This document shows positions 45,533 through 55,125 of a stretch of 64,000 bases of DNA, in pieces. Position numbers and translations under genes: made by a program. The stretch spans positions 1,431,455 through 1,495,454 of the forward strand of contig CAWAMM010000002.1 of the NCBI GenBank assembly GCA_963783145.1. Direction: 5' to 3'. The notes under the pieces are model-generated. The model did no database searches. It was not told the origin of the DNA and saw nothing but the letters and a program-made list of their open reading frames with translations. Positions within the stretch are counted from its first letter, which is position 1. Each line of letters opens with the position of its first letter. The stretch comes from DATGKG01 sp963783145 (lineage in GTDB: Bacteria; Desulfobacterota; Binatia; Binatales; Binataceae).

Positions 45533-48500
45533 TCAAGCGCTCGCGGCCTGTTCCTGGCCTTCAGTCCTCACCGACGGGGTTTCGGGAATTCCCTCGGACT
45601 TGGACATCCAGCCGCGAATTGCGTCCGCCAGTTCGCGCGCGCCGATTACGTCGAGCCCAAACCGTATCGGCAAGGAGCGCGGCAGCGCCTCGATAGCCGC
45701 GCGACCGCCGCGCCGCTTGGCCAGCCGATCCAGCAGACGCGCGACAAGCGTGCTCCGGGTCACACGCAAGCGCGAATCGGCATAGATGTGGACAACCAAT
45801 TCCGCGGCGAGGATTACCGCGTCGGGCATCGCGACGCTGTCGGTCGCAAACTGATCCAACGCCTGCCGGAGCGGAAACTGATCGGGATCCCACCCCGAGA
45901 GCGCGCCCGCGCGCATCAGCGTCTCCAGGCTTGGAGTGGTAAACGTGTAGCCCCATCCGGCGAGCCGCGTGCCCGCGGTCGCGAGTTGCGCCGGTTCCAG
46001 ATTGCCCGCCTGCACCCGCGCCATCAGCGCCGCTTGGGTCCAGATGCGACGCACGCCGAATTCGTCGCGGGCGAGGTTTGCCAGGACCCGATCATCCGTC
46101 CACAGCGCGTGGCCCGGTAGCGATGCGAGCAGGATGCTCTCGGCGCCATGCAGACCGAAGTGGCCGGTAAGTTCCGCGCGCTGATTCGGGGTCAACCTCG
46201 AGGCCACCGCGCCGTCACCAACCGTGCAAATCGAGGCGATCAGATCCGCCAGGCCGCGCAGTTCCAGATCGGCGGGGATATCGGACCCGGTTCTATCGAG
46301 CAGCCCAGAATTGTTTTCGAACTGAAAGCGGCGCAGCTCATACAGCGTCGCCTGCGACACCACAAATCTGCGCGCCCACGTCTTCAGCAGGTCGAGACCG
46401 CCCAGTAAACACAGCGTCGCGATTGCGCTGAGCTCGAGCACGATGGAATTGGCGCGATTGTAAGCGGTCAGAGCCCCCTCAAGCTCCTCTTCGGAGCCCT
46501 GGCAGCACTTAATGATCGCATCGTGCCGCGCGGCGAGCGAGAACACCCCGTGCAGGTCGCTCATTCCGATGCGTTTGGTGTAGCCATGCAGCGACATCGG
46601 CGTCAGCGCGTAGAGCTTGTGCGCATTTTCGCGAATCTCGTCGATGCTCATTCCGTTGGAGACGGCCCCGAGGTCATATTGAACTTCAGGGGCGGCGCTG
46701 GCGTCGGCGCGGACCATTTCAATTTCCGGAAGGCCGGGAAATCGCCGCGCCCATCCATACAGGCAATCCTGATAGCGATACGCGTATTTCGAAATAAGTT
46801 GCTTGACCACCGCGTTCTTGCGGCCCGCGCGTCCTTCGGAGAGATGGAACTTGTCGCCGAGACGTCGCCCACGCAACTGCTTCATCAGCGCCGATGCCGA
46901 CCCATATTCGCCGCGCGATTGATCCGCGTCCGGCGCATCTTCAAGAATCGCCCACGTCTCCGTGCCGCTCTCCTGCTCGACATAGCAGACCGCGCAGCCG
47001 AGCTGGGCAGTTTCGAAATCCGGCACCGTCGCGATTGGCCCGAAAGGCCCGAGCGCCGACAGAAACGCGCGATGCGCATCGGGATCGCGGGGGTTGCGAC
47101 GAATCAAGTCGTAGGCATAAACGAGGGCCTCGTTGGGGTGGTCGGCTTCGCGCATCAGCTTTACTGCGACCCGTCCCAGCGCAGGAAGTATCTCGCGCGC
47201 CAACGGCATCGAGCCGGGCTCGACCGGCTGCTCGTGGTGTCCGAGCGCGCGCGCGGCCGCGGTCCGGCGCAGGCGCATGACCCGATCGCCGGGATGGACC
47301 GCGAGGTACTGATCGAGCAGTTCGATCGCGCCTTCGAGGTCGTGGCGTTCCAGCAGTTCCAGCTCGAATGCGAATGCACCCTCGACCACGGCGCCATCGA
47401 GGCGCAACTTACGACAAACCTCCAGCACCACATCGTTGCGGCCCAGCCGGGTCGCGCATTCGAGCAGGCGGCGCAGATCACTCGCGGTCGGGTCCGCATG
47501 TGGAGCACCGCCGTCCGTTGCAAAGCCGCGAACCTGGATAATCGATTCCCGTATTACCAGCGCCTCAGCGTACCGACCCAGATCGTGAAGGAGGACCGCG
47601 AGGTTGCGCCGCTCGTCGGTGGTGGTCTCCATCCGCAGGGCGCCCAGGGCCTCATCGGCCAACCGCGAGGCTTTGGCAATCTCGCCGCGCGAATGTTCCA
47701 TCCGCGCGTGCAGGGTATGGCGCGCCGGAATGGAAATCTGGTCCGCGGGAAGCTCGCCGAGCAAAATCTCGGCGTGGTGCCACCTCTCCATACGGCAAAG
47801 CGCGTCGACCGCGCATCCCACCGCAAAGAGATAGTCGCCCTTCGGTATGCCAGTGGGATGGTGGATCGAGCGGACCAGAATTTCGGCGGCCTCCGACAAA
47901 TCGCCGGGAAGATCGCGCTCGCGCAGAGTGACCCCAAGATGAAATTCCGCATCGTCACGGCCACCGACTTTCAATGCGCGGCGGAAGACGTCGATGGCGC
48001 CGGTCAGATTGCCGCGGGCACGCAGCAGGATCGCATACTCACAGAGTCCGTTGGCATCTTCGCGCTCCAGCGAATGCGCATTTTCGATGTCGCGGCCGGC
48101 ACCCTGGATATCATGCAGCGCGATACGCGCCTGCGCTCGCGCCAGCAGCGCCTGCACTTCAATGGAGGTCGACAACTCCTCCTGCGCCTGAACGATGGCG
48201 CGCGTAAAGCATGCCTCGCCCTCGCGCACCCGCTCCTCGCGGACGGGCCCGGAATTGGATTCGATCTCGCTTAGCAGGATGGATTGACCGAGAAGCAGCC
48301 ACGGATCAGATTTCTCACCCAGCGCCTCAGCGGCGGTGCGCGCGAAGCGTTCGGCGCGCGCGTAGTCATTTGCCGCGATCGACCGCCGCGCCATCACGAT
48401 GGCGACCTCTGGATCGATCTTGAGCAGCGCCGGTGTCATGCGCTCGAGGTCCGCAATCGCCATCGACGCCGGCAGGTTGTTCAGCAACAGTGCGTGCGCG

Positions 48501-49366
48501 CGCCCGCTTTTGCGAAATTTCGCGCTGACGCTTTCCGCCATCGCGCACGCGCGCTCGCTCTCGCCCAGCAGCTCGTATGCGATGACTTCGTTGGTGCATG
48601 CGTCCTCATCGTCAGGCCGCATCGAGCGCGCCGCAATAAACAGCATCGCGGCCTTGCGGGTTTCGCCTTCCCTGAGCAACGCGCGCGCGAGGTTCGAGAG
48701 AACCGCCACTCGCCGATCGCCGTCGAGCTGCTCCCAGCCGCGCTCGCGTAGTTGCATCAGCTTGAGTCGGCCGAGCTGATACTGGCGCTGATCGATGAGC
48801 GTCGAGGCCTCCTGGAGGTCGCGGCCGGCTTCATCGTTCGCGGGCGCGGCAACCGGATACTTCCAGCGCGGTTCCAACCGGATTGCGGTGTTGGGCTTGC
48901 TCAGCGCCTGGCGCTTGGGGCTGGATTCGAATTCGCTCAGCAAATCGGGATATTCGTCCAGCAGATCCTCGATATCCTGCCAGCACAGCACCTCGACGGT
49001 GAGCAGATTCGCGGCGCGATTTTCCAGGTTAAGCTCGAAGACCGCGGTCTTAAGTGCCTTGGAACGCGACGCGGTAGTCGCGATCGTAAGATGCCCAATC
49101 GGCAGCGCGAGACTCGCGGCGCGATCGACCGCATTGCGCAAATCCGTCAAGCTCGGCGGCTCGCCCGATTCCCGCAGGTCACAGCGCGCGGCCGACAGAC
49201 GCGATCGCCCACTAACCTCGAGCAAATCGATCCCAACGTCCCGGCCTGCTGCCTGCTGAAAGGGCTCCAAACCCGGCATCTGCCAATGACGCCGCAGCAC
49301 CTTGAGGCAGAGGCGCCGAAATTCCTCGAAACTTCGCGGCAAGGCGTAGGGCGGCCCGAAATTCGT
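45533..49366 (-). CDS. Giant protein: degenerate REase-like domain, TPR body, PIN-like C-terminus
   Basis: About 1277 residues from the ATG at 49366 (numbering here uses the longer frame from 49453, which adds 29). Residues 41-175 resemble Mrr/REase-like N-domains of STAND and defence proteins: SFEEFRRLCLKVLRRHW, GRDVGIDLLEV with Asp76, HLTIATTASRSKALKTAV, and EVLCWQDIEDLL. The usual QCK is replaced by RCD (90-92). Residues 210-900 are TPR-like helical repeats. Residues 1002-1145 resemble a PIN nuclease: IVLELSA, HGAESILLA with Glu1105, and LWTDDRVLANLARDEFGV with Asp1120/1121 and Asp1130. No ATPase motif was seen. Divergent from an ABC-F gene. Probable nuclease-type defence or RNA-processing protein. 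Confidence 0.65.
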   Translation of the reverse strand, partial: TNFGPPYALPRSFEEFRRLCLKVLRRHWQMPGLEPFQQAAGRDVGIDLLEVSGRSRLSAARCDLRESGEPPSLTDLRNAVDRAASLALPIGHLTIATTASRSKALKTAVFELNLENRAANLLTVEVLCWQDIEDLLDEYPDLLSEFESSPKRQALSKPNTAIRLEPRWKYPVAAPANDEAGRDLQEASTLIDQRQYQLGRLKLMQLRERGWEQLDGDRRVAVLSNLARALLREGETRKAAMLFIAARSMRPDDEDACTNEVIAYELLGESERACAMAESVSAKFRKSGRAHALLLNNLPASMAIADLERMTPALLKIDPEVAIVMARRSIAANDYARAERFARTAAEALGEKSDPWLLLGQSILLSEIESNSGPVREERVREGEACFTRAIVQAQEELSTSIEVQALLARAQARIALHDIQGAGRDIENAHSLEREDANGLCEYAILLRARGNLTGAIDVFRRALKVGGRDDAEFHLGVTLRERDLPGDLSEAAEILVRSIHHPTGIPKGDYLFAVGCAVDALCRMERWHHAEILLGELPADQISIPARHTLHARMEHSRGEIAKASRLADEALGALRMETTTDERRNLAVLLHDLGRYAEALVIRESIIQVRGFATDGGAPHADPTASDLRRLLECATRLGRNDVVLEVCRKLRLDGAVVEGAFAFELELLERHDLEGAIELLDQYLAVHPGDRVMRLRRTAAARALGHHEQPVEPGSMPLAREILPALGRVAVKLMREADHPNEALVYAYDLIRRNPRDPDAHRAFLSALGPFGPIATVPDFETAQLGCAVCYVEQESGTETWAILEDAPDADQSRGEYGSASALMKQLRGRRLGDKFHLSEGRAGRKNAVVKQLISKYAYRYQDCLYGWARRFPGLPEIEMVRADASAAPEVQYDLGAVSNGMSIDEIRENAHKLYALTPMSLHGYTKRIGMSDLHGVFSLAARHDAIIKCCQGSEEELEGALTAYNRANSIVLELSAIATLCLLGGLDLLKTWARRFVVSQATLYELRRFQFENNSGLLDRTGSDIPADLELRGLADLIASICTVGDGAVASRLTPNQRAELTGHFGLHGAESILLASLPGHALWTDDRVLANLARDEFGVRRIWTQAALMARVQAGNLEPAQLATAGTRLAGWGYTFTTPSLETLMRAGALSGWDPDQFPLRQALDQFATDSVAMPDAVILAAELVVHIYADSRLRVTRSTLVARLLDRLAKRRGGRAAIEALPRSLPIRFGLDVIGARELADAIRGWMSKSEGIPETPSVRTEGQEQAASA

Positions 49367-49482
49367 CATATAGTAGATAAATCTAACATGTGAGTAGACA
49401 TCAGCGTAGAGAGGCTGGATCGTCCGCCACCAGAGACGATATTTGTTCTCCACGCCGCGGCTGCTACGATGGTGGTTTAATC

Positions 49483-51492
49483 GTGCTTAGTCTCGACAAC
49501 ATCTCCAAGTCGTTCGGCGCGCGCAAGATTCTTGCCGACGTTAGCTGGTCCATGCCGGATGACGGCCGGGTCGGTCTGGTCGGCCTCAACGGCGCGGGTA
49601 AGTCGACGCTGCTCAAGATCATCGGCGGAGTGACGCCGCCCGATTCCGGCCGCATCTCCCTCCCGCAGCGCGCGCGGGTCGGGTACCTGCACCAGGAATC
49701 GCCCGATATGAGCGGCCGTTCGGTCCTCAACGAGACGCTGTCGGCGCTCACCCGCCTGCAGGAACTCGATCTCCGCCGCCACGAGCTGGAGAAAATCCTC
49801 GCGCAGTCGCAGGAAGGCCCCGCGCACGACGCTGCGATGGACGAGTATGGCGATGTGCTGAGCGAGCTGGAGCATCGCGATTTCTATACCGCCGAAAGCC
49901 GCGCCGAGTCGGTCCTGTTTGGTCTGGGCTTCAGCGACAGCGATCTTCATCGCGATGTCGTGGAATTTTCCGGCGGGATCCGGATGCGCATCGCGCTCGC
50001 CAAGCTGCTGCTCGATCAGCCCGAGTTCATGATGCTCGACGAGCCGACCAACCATCTCGACATCGAGGCGCGCAACTGGCTGGAGGATTACCTCTCATCG
50101 TATGCGGGCGGCATCATCGTGGTCTCGCACGATCGCTACTTCCTCGATCGCATCACCAAAAAGACCGTCGAGGTTTCGCGCGGCAGGCTTACCGAGTACG
50201 TCGGCGGATACTCGCGCTACCTGGTGCAGCGCGAGGAGCGGTTTCAGCTCGAAATGCAGGCCTACGAGAACCAGCGCGAGGAAATCGAGCACGCGGAGGC
50301 GTTCATCAGCCGCTTCCGCTACCAGGCGAGCAAGGCCAAGCTGGTGCAGTCGCGCATCAAGCAGCTGGAAAAAGTGGTGCGCCTCGAACCGCCTGCCGGA
50401 AGCGAAAAATCTCCCTCGATTAATTTTCCCAAGTGCGAACGTAGTGCGCGGCGAGTCTTCGAGCTTAAAGGCGCGGTCAAGAAGTATGGCGACCTGACCG
50501 TCTATGACGGCGTCGATCTGGTGATCGAGCGCGGTTCGCGCATCGCGCTGGTCGGTCCCAACGGCGCAGGCAAATCCACCATGATGAAGATGCTGGCGGG
50601 CCTCGAGCCGATGACGGCGGGTGAGCGAAGCGTCGGCGGCAATGTCGCGATGGGATACTTCGCGCAGAATCTCGCGGACACCCTCGACTACACCAAAACG
50701 GTGTACGACGAACTCAGCAGCGCCACCGACGCGATGAGCAGCCGCGAGATTCGCAGCCTGCTCGGTGCGATGTTGTTCTCGGGCGACGATGTGGAGAAAA
50801 AAGTCGCGGTGCTGTCCGGCGGGGAGCGCGCGCGCCTGGCGCTGTCGAAGGTGCTCGCGCATCGCAACAACACCCTGCTCCTCGATGAGCCGACGAACAA
50901 CCTCGACATCGTCGCCAAGGACACGCTGCTCGAAGCGCTCAAGGGCTTTGCCGGCACCGTGCTGCTGGTCAGCCACGATCGCTTCATTCTCAATGAGCTG
51001 GTGAACGAAGTCGTCGAGGTCGGCCGCGGTCACGCGATTCGTTACCTCGGCAACTATGACGACTACCTGCGCAAAAAGGCCGAGATGGACCTCGCGAGCG
51101 CGGGACAGGCGGCGGCGAAACTCAACGCGGCGAAGGCCTCGGCGAAAGCTCCGATGCTCGCATCCACCAACGGCATCGCGCAGGCGGAACGCAACGGTAC
51201 GCATCCGAAGAATGACAAGCATGCCGACCAAGCGAAGCGCGTTGACGATCGCGAAGCGAAACGGCGTCACGATCAGATGCAGAAGCGCCGCCAACAGCTT
51301 GAGGCCAGTATCGAGGGCAAGGAAACCGAGCGCGCCACCCTCGCGACCGAAATGAACGATCCCAATTTTTACATCCGGCGCAAAGACGCCGACGAATTGA
51401 TCGGGCGCTATCAGCAGCTCGGGCGCGAGGTCGAACGGCTCTACGCCGATCTGGAAAAGCTCGAAACCGAAACCGCGCCCTCGCCCACCTGA
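49483..51492 (+). CDS. ABC-F family ATPase
   Basis: About 669 residues from the GTG at 49483 (VLSLDNISKSFG); the longer frame upstream has no family similarity. Two ATPase cassettes: Walker A GLNGAGKST and GPNGAGKST, signatures FSGGIRMR and LSGGERAR, and LDEPTNHLD and LDEPTNNLD, joined by a charged linker with FISRFRYQASKAKLVQSR. The end is a charged coiled-coil tail like Uup. ABC-F proteins act on the ribosome in translation or antibiotic protection and carry no membrane domain. It is close to and divergent from the giant nuclease-like gene. Confidence 0.9.
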   Translation: MLSLDNISKSFGARKILADVSWSMPDDGRVGLVGLNGAGKSTLLKIIGGVTPPDSGRISLPQRARVGYLHQESPDMSGRSVLNETLSALTRLQELDLRRHELEKILAQSQEGPAHDAAMDEYGDVLSELEHRDFYTAESRAESVLFGLGFSDSDLHRDVVEFSGGIRMRIALAKLLLDQPEFMMLDEPTNHLDIEARNWLEDYLSSYAGGIIVVSHDRYFLDRITKKTVEVSRGRLTEYVGGYSRYLVQREERFQLEMQAYENQREEIEHAEAFISRFRYQASKAKLVQSRIKQLEKVVRLEPPAGSEKSPSINFPKCERSARRVFELKGAVKKYGDLTVYDGVDLVIERGSRIALVGPNGAGKSTMMKMLAGLEPMTAGERSVGGNVAMGYFAQNLADTLDYTKTVYDELSSATDAMSSREIRSLLGAMLFSGDDVEKKVAVLSGGERARLALSKVLAHRNNTLLLDEPTNNLDIVAKDTLLEALKGFAGTVLLVSHDRFILNELVNEVVEVGRGHAIRYLGNYDDYLRKKAEMDLASAGQAAAKLNAAKASAKAPMLASTNGIAQAERNGTHPKNDKHADQAKRVDDREAKRRHDQMQKRRQQLEASIEGKETERATLATEMNDPNFYIRRKDADELIGRYQQLGREVERLYADLEKLETETAPSPT

Positions 51493-51555
51493 AGAATCCC
51501 GATTGTCTCCGGCGTCAAATCCGAATACCACTCCGCATCGTACCTAGGATGTGGC

Positions 51556-52113
51556 GTGGCCAAGGCAACCGAAAATAAAATCTCCGATCGCGAGCTGGTA
51601 GCTGCGATGGCGAACGGCGATGCTGATGCGCTGCGTGCGCTCAGCGCCCGCTATGCGCGCATGCTGGGGGCGCTCGCCTACCGCTTCGTCAAAGATGAGT
51701 CGGATGCCGAGGAGATCGCCGCCGATGCACTATGGCAGGCGTGGCGCGAGGCCGCGACATTTGATCCTTCGCGCAGCTCGGTCAGCGCGTGGCTGGTGAT
51801 GCTCGGCAGGAGCCGCGCCATCGACAGATTCAGGGCCGCACGCGCGCGCCGTCCGCCGGAAAATCCGCAGCCCGAGCCCGCGCCGGTGGCCGATGCGCTA
51901 TCGAACCTCGAAACCGCCGAGCGAGCGAAAATCGTCAAGCAGGCGGTCGGCGAACTCGACACCCGCGAGCGCGAACTACTCGAACTCGCGTATTTTTCCG
52001 ATCTGACTCAAACCGAGATTGCCAATAAGGTCGGCCTTCCGCTCGGCACGGTGAAAACTCGAATGCGGACCGCACTCATCAAGTTGCGCGACTCGCTGAG
52101 GCGGTTGCGATAG
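51556..52113 (+). CDS. ECF-family RNA polymerase sigma factor
   Basis: Protein of 185 residues. The region 2 segment is RYARMLGALAYRFVKDESDAEEIAADALWQAW, with WLVMLGRSRAIDRFRAARAR after it. Region 4 is LDTRERELLELAYFSDLTQTEIANKVGLPLGTVKTRMRTALIKLRDSL. It resembles the SigK/RpoE-like group partnered with RskA-type anti-sigma factors, and the next gene, 4 bases away, is exactly that. It is probably autoregulated; no promoter was assigned. Confidence 0.9.
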   Translation: MAKATENKISDRELVAAMANGDADALRALSARYARMLGALAYRFVKDESDAEEIAADALWQAWREAATFDPSRSSVSAWLVMLGRSRAIDRFRAARARRPPENPQPEPAPVADALSNLETAERAKIVKQAVGELDTRERELLELAYFSDLTQTEIANKVGLPLGTVKTRMRTALIKLRDSLRRLR

Positions 52114-52117
52114 CACC

Positions 52118-52999
52118 ATGACGCACGACGAACTCAAAGCGCTGCTGCCGCTCGCCGCTCTCCATCGGCTCGATCCCGATGAGATGGCGGCGCTGCGTGA
52201 GCATCTCGCCGGATGCGCCGAGTGTCCGGCTGAGTTGCGCGAATTCGAGAATGCCGCGGCAATGATGGCGCTCGCGGTTAACGCGCCCACCAGCATCGAG
52301 GATCGCATCACGCGCAAACTCGAAGCACGCCTCGCCGAGCCCGCACCGGTTGCGCCGAGAGCAGTATCCGATCGCGCGCCAAGCCGGAGCGTCGAGTCAT
52401 CGAGTCGTGCCGGTTCTCGAAGCATTGCGACGCGGATTTCAATCGCGGCCGCAGTGGTGCTCGCAATTTACGGCGCGGTCGTCACTTCGCGATTGTCGAA
52501 TCTTCGGAGCGCTTATAATGCGCGCGAGAATCAGCTCGCCTATCTGCAAAACCGTTTCACTACGCTCGAGCATGACGCGCAGGTAGCGGAACAAAAAATC
52601 GATGCGCTTTCGAAAGTTCTCTCGGAGCGCGTGCGCCTCGAAAATGTCCTCGATGCTCCCGATTTGGAGGTCACTCGCCTCGGGCCGCTGCCGGCCGCTC
52701 CTGGAGCCCGTGCAGTGGTTATCGCGAGCAAGTCCTCCGGCACTGCGGTGCTGCGCGCGATGGGTTTGGAGACGCCTCCGTCAGGAAAGACCTACGAGCT
52801 GTGGTGGATCACCAAACAGAAAGGTCCCGTGCCCGCCGGCACCTTCACCGCGGAGTCGGGCAACGAAGTTATCGCTAAAGTCGATCCGCCGCCGACCGGC
52901 GAGCACGTCATGCTGACCGCCGTGACCCTCGAACCTACGGGCGGAGTGCCGAAGCCGACCGGCGCCATGTATTTGAAAGGCGCGCCCGAGCGCGAGTAG
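52118..52999 (+). CDS. RskA-type membrane anti-sigma factor
   Basis: Protein of 293 residues. The N-terminal zinc-binding anti-sigma (ZAS) motif is HLAGCAECPAEL (His-x3-Cys-x2-Cys). A Pro/Ser-rich linker leads to one membrane segment (ISIAAAVVLAIYGAVV) near residue 115. A short coiled coil follows (LAYLQNRFTTLEHDAQVAEQ). The outer domain is RskA-like, with the ending GKTYELWWITKQKGPVPAGTF and VTLEPTGGVPKPTG. It holds the sigma factor until a periplasmic signal triggers release. Confidence 0.9.
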   Translation: MTHDELKALLPLAALHRLDPDEMAALREHLAGCAECPAELREFENAAAMMALAVNAPTSIEDRITRKLEARLAEPAPVAPRAVSDRAPSRSVESSSRAGSRSIATRISIAAAVVLAIYGAVVTSRLSNLRSAYNARENQLAYLQNRFTTLEHDAQVAEQKIDALSKVLSERVRLENVLDAPDLEVTRLGPLPAAPGARAVVIASKSSGTAVLRAMGLETPPSGKTYELWWITKQKGPVPAGTFTAESGNEVIAKVDPPPTGEHVMLTAVTLEPTGGVPKPTGAMYLKGAPERE

Positions 53000-53040
53000 C
53001 GCGCAGAAATCCGATTCGCCGGTAGCTTCGTATCTAGGGC

Positions 53041-53883
53041 ATGAACGAAACTGCTGCTCGCAATCAGTTCGATCTCGAAAAATATCTGCGCAACTCCGGC
53101 GCCACGCGCCCCGAGTCATTCGACTGGTCCGACCCCGGTCCGCGCCTCGACGACGAGGCGTTGTTCTGCCTCGGCTACATGATGGACATCGAGTCGCACA
53201 CCGTCATCTATTTGAAGGAGCTGCTTTCGACCTCGGTCGCCGAGGACCCATCGATCACCGCGTTTCTATCGTGCTGGGTGTATGAGGAATTTTTTCATTC
53301 GCAAGTGCTGAAGCGATTCCTTGAAAGCCAGGGCCTCACCATCGAAGATGCGCGATTCACCGAACTGCGCAAGCGAAGAGCGGCGCGCCAAATCGCCGAG
53401 AAGATCGCAGGAATCGCCTCGCATCTGACGCGGCATTTTCCCGCGGTCCATATGACCTGGGGCGCGATCAATGAGCTATCCACACTGACGGGCTACCATG
53501 CGCTGATCGAGCGCACGCGCCATCCGATGCTGACCACCGTGCTGAGCCGCATCATCAAAGATGAGCGCCGGCACTTCTCGTTCTACTTCAATCAGGCCCA
53601 CAGGATGCTGCAGGATCCGGCTGCGCGTCGCCTCACGTCGTTCCTCGTGCGCCATTTCTGGACCCCGGTGGGAAGTCCGGTGCGCGGCGACGCCGATGCG
53701 CATCGCATCTGCGCGTTTCTTTTCCCAAGTGATGCGGGCCGCGCGCGGCTGACTGCTATGGATGAAGTCATCGCGCGGCTACCGGGCCTCGAATGGTTCG
53801 ACCTCGGCACGCGCTTCTGCTTTGTGCCGAGCGCGAAAGCCGCATCGCCAATTGGACGATTCCCGGCGCGCCAAACAGCGTAG
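53041..53883 (+). CDS. Ferritin-like diiron protein (acyl-ACP desaturase-like)
   Basis: Protein of 280 residues with two EExxH-type motifs: YEEFFHSQVLKRF in the middle and KDERRHFSFYFNQAH later, plus acidic residues in DIESHTVIYLKE and GAINELSTLTGYHAL. This matches a diiron four-helix bundle related to acyl-ACP desaturases and ferritin-like oxidases. No signal peptide. It begins 41 bases after the anti-sigma stop and could be part of the stress regulon, for example adjusting membrane lipids. It is not closely related to the pair at 8.7-11 kb. Confidence 0.75.
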   Translation: MNETAARNQFDLEKYLRNSGATRPESFDWSDPGPRLDDEALFCLGYMMDIESHTVIYLKELLSTSVAEDPSITAFLSCWVYEEFFHSQVLKRFLESQGLTIEDARFTELRKRRAARQIAEKIAGIASHLTRHFPAVHMTWGAINELSTLTGYHALIERTRHPMLTTVLSRIIKDERRHFSFYFNQAHRMLQDPAARRLTSFLVRHFWTPVGSPVRGDADAHRICAFLFPSDAGRARLTAMDEVIARLPGLEWFDLGTRFCFVPSAKAASPIGRFPARQTA

Positions 53884-53923
53884 TTCGCGAAGTTTTCGGC
53901 GACCCGGAGTTTCCTATCCGGGG

Positions 53924-53949
53924 AGGGGTCGTTCGTGAACGCCCCCTAC
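53924..53949. repeat. Second copy of the GGGGCGTTCG palindrome family
   Basis: GAGGGGTCGTTCGTGAACGCCCCCTAC is an imperfect palindrome closely matching the element at 16665-16692 (GTAGGGGGCGTTCGCGAACGCCCC), read on the other strand. It lies between converging genes. Confidence 0.6.
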
Positions 53950-53969
53950 TGAACGGTGCCGATTCGCTT

Positions 53970-55121
53970 CTAGGTCAGATCGCGAAACCAGGCGCGGATG
54001 TCATTTGCGAGGAGCTCCGGCTCCTCCATCGCGGCAAAATGCCCGCCCTTCGGCATCACCGTCCAGCGCTGGATGTTGTAAATGCGCTCCGCCCAGTGGC
54101 GCGGCGGCCGGACCAGCTCGCCCGGAAACATCGCCATCGCGGTGGGAGTCTCGATGCGCGTGCCGGGCTTAAGCCGCCACGGATGATGACGCGATTCGTA
54201 ATATAGCCGCGTCGAGGAATTTATCGTCTGCGTGATCCAGTAGATCATCACGTTGGTGAGCAGCTGATCCTTGGTGAAACTGCTTTCGACCACGCCGCGG
54301 CAATCGCTCCAGGTGCGAAACTTCTCGACGATCCACGCGCACAGCCCAGCCGGCGAATCGTTGAGGCCGTAGGCGAGCGTCTGCGGCTTGGTTCCCTGGA
54401 TCCATTGATAGCCAGTTTCCGCCTGACGAAATTTTTCGATATCGCCGAGGAAAACCTTTTCCTCCGCGGTAAGATCGGAGGCGTTGCGTCCCTCGGCGGG
54501 GCCGGCCGCGACCATGTTGAGATGGATTCCATATAAATGTGGCTGAAACGCCTCGCCGACACGCGACACGATCGCCGATCCCCAATCTCCCCCCTGCGCC
54601 GCATAGCGTTTGTAACCGAGAGTCTGTGTCATCAGCTTATGAAAGATGTCGGCGATCGCCGGAACGTTCATCGCACGCGCGGTCGGATGCCCCGAAAATC
54701 CATAGCCGGGAAGCGAGGGCGCGATCACGGTGAAAGAATCGCGCGGGTCGCCGCCATGCGCCACCGGATCGGTGAGCATCGGAATGATTTCCATGAACTC
54801 ATAGACCGAGCCGGGCCATCCATGGACGAGCAGGAGCGGCTTGGGATTGGGGCCGCGGCCTTCCTCGCGAATGAAATGGATCTTGAGGCCGTCGATATCG
54901 GTGGTGAAATGCTTGAACCGATTCAGCTCGGCCTCGTGCTTGCGCCAGTCGTACTTGGTGCGCCAGTAGTCGAGCAGCTCGCGCATGTAGGCGAGGTTGG
55001 TGCCGTACTCCCATCCGGTATCGGGCACCTCGTCGGGCAAACGCGTGCGCGCGAGCCTATCCTGCAAGTCCTTCAGAACATCATCGGACACATCGATTCG
55101 AAAGGGTTCGATTCCGACCAT
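53970..55121 (-). CDS. Epoxide hydrolase (EHN-type N-terminus)
   Basis: Protein of 383 residues. The N-terminal EHN domain (FRIDVSDDVLKDLQDRLARTRLPD ... YWRTKYDWRKHEAELNRF) is followed by the alpha/beta core. The core has oxyanion HGWPGSVYEF, the nucleophile Asp in AQGGDWGSAI, and the C-terminal KGGHFAAMEEPE histidine. It matches microsomal-type epoxide hydrolases, which open epoxides to diols. It follows an acyl-CoA dehydrogenase gene on the same strand, with a palindromic repeat in the 56-base gap. Confidence 0.9.
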   Translation of the reverse strand: MVGIEPFRIDVSDDVLKDLQDRLARTRLPDEVPDTGWEYGTNLAYMRELLDYWRTKYDWRKHEAELNRFKHFTTDIDGLKIHFIREEGRGPNPKPLLLVHGWPGSVYEFMEIIPMLTDPVAHGGDPRDSFTVIAPSLPGYGFSGHPTARAMNVPAIADIFHKLMTQTLGYKRYAAQGGDWGSAIVSRVGEAFQPHLYGIHLNMVAAGPAEGRNASDLTAEEKVFLGDIEKFRQAETGYQWIQGTKPQTLAYGLNDSPAGLCAWIVEKFRTWSDCRGVVESSFTKDQLLTNVMIYWITQTINSSTRLYYESRHHPWRLKPGTRIETPTAMAMFPGELVRPPRHWAERIYNIQRWTVMPKGGHFAAMEEPELLANDIRAWFRDLT

Positions 55122-55125
55122 TAGA

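Noticed and set aside
46523..48274. Plus-strand frame of 583 codons
   Set aside because: Lies opposite the TPR body of the giant protein, is Arg/His-rich, and lacks any domain.
50095..51531. Minus-strand frame of 478 codons
   Set aside because: Shadow of the ABC-F gene, whose two ATPase cassettes are unmistakable on the plus strand.
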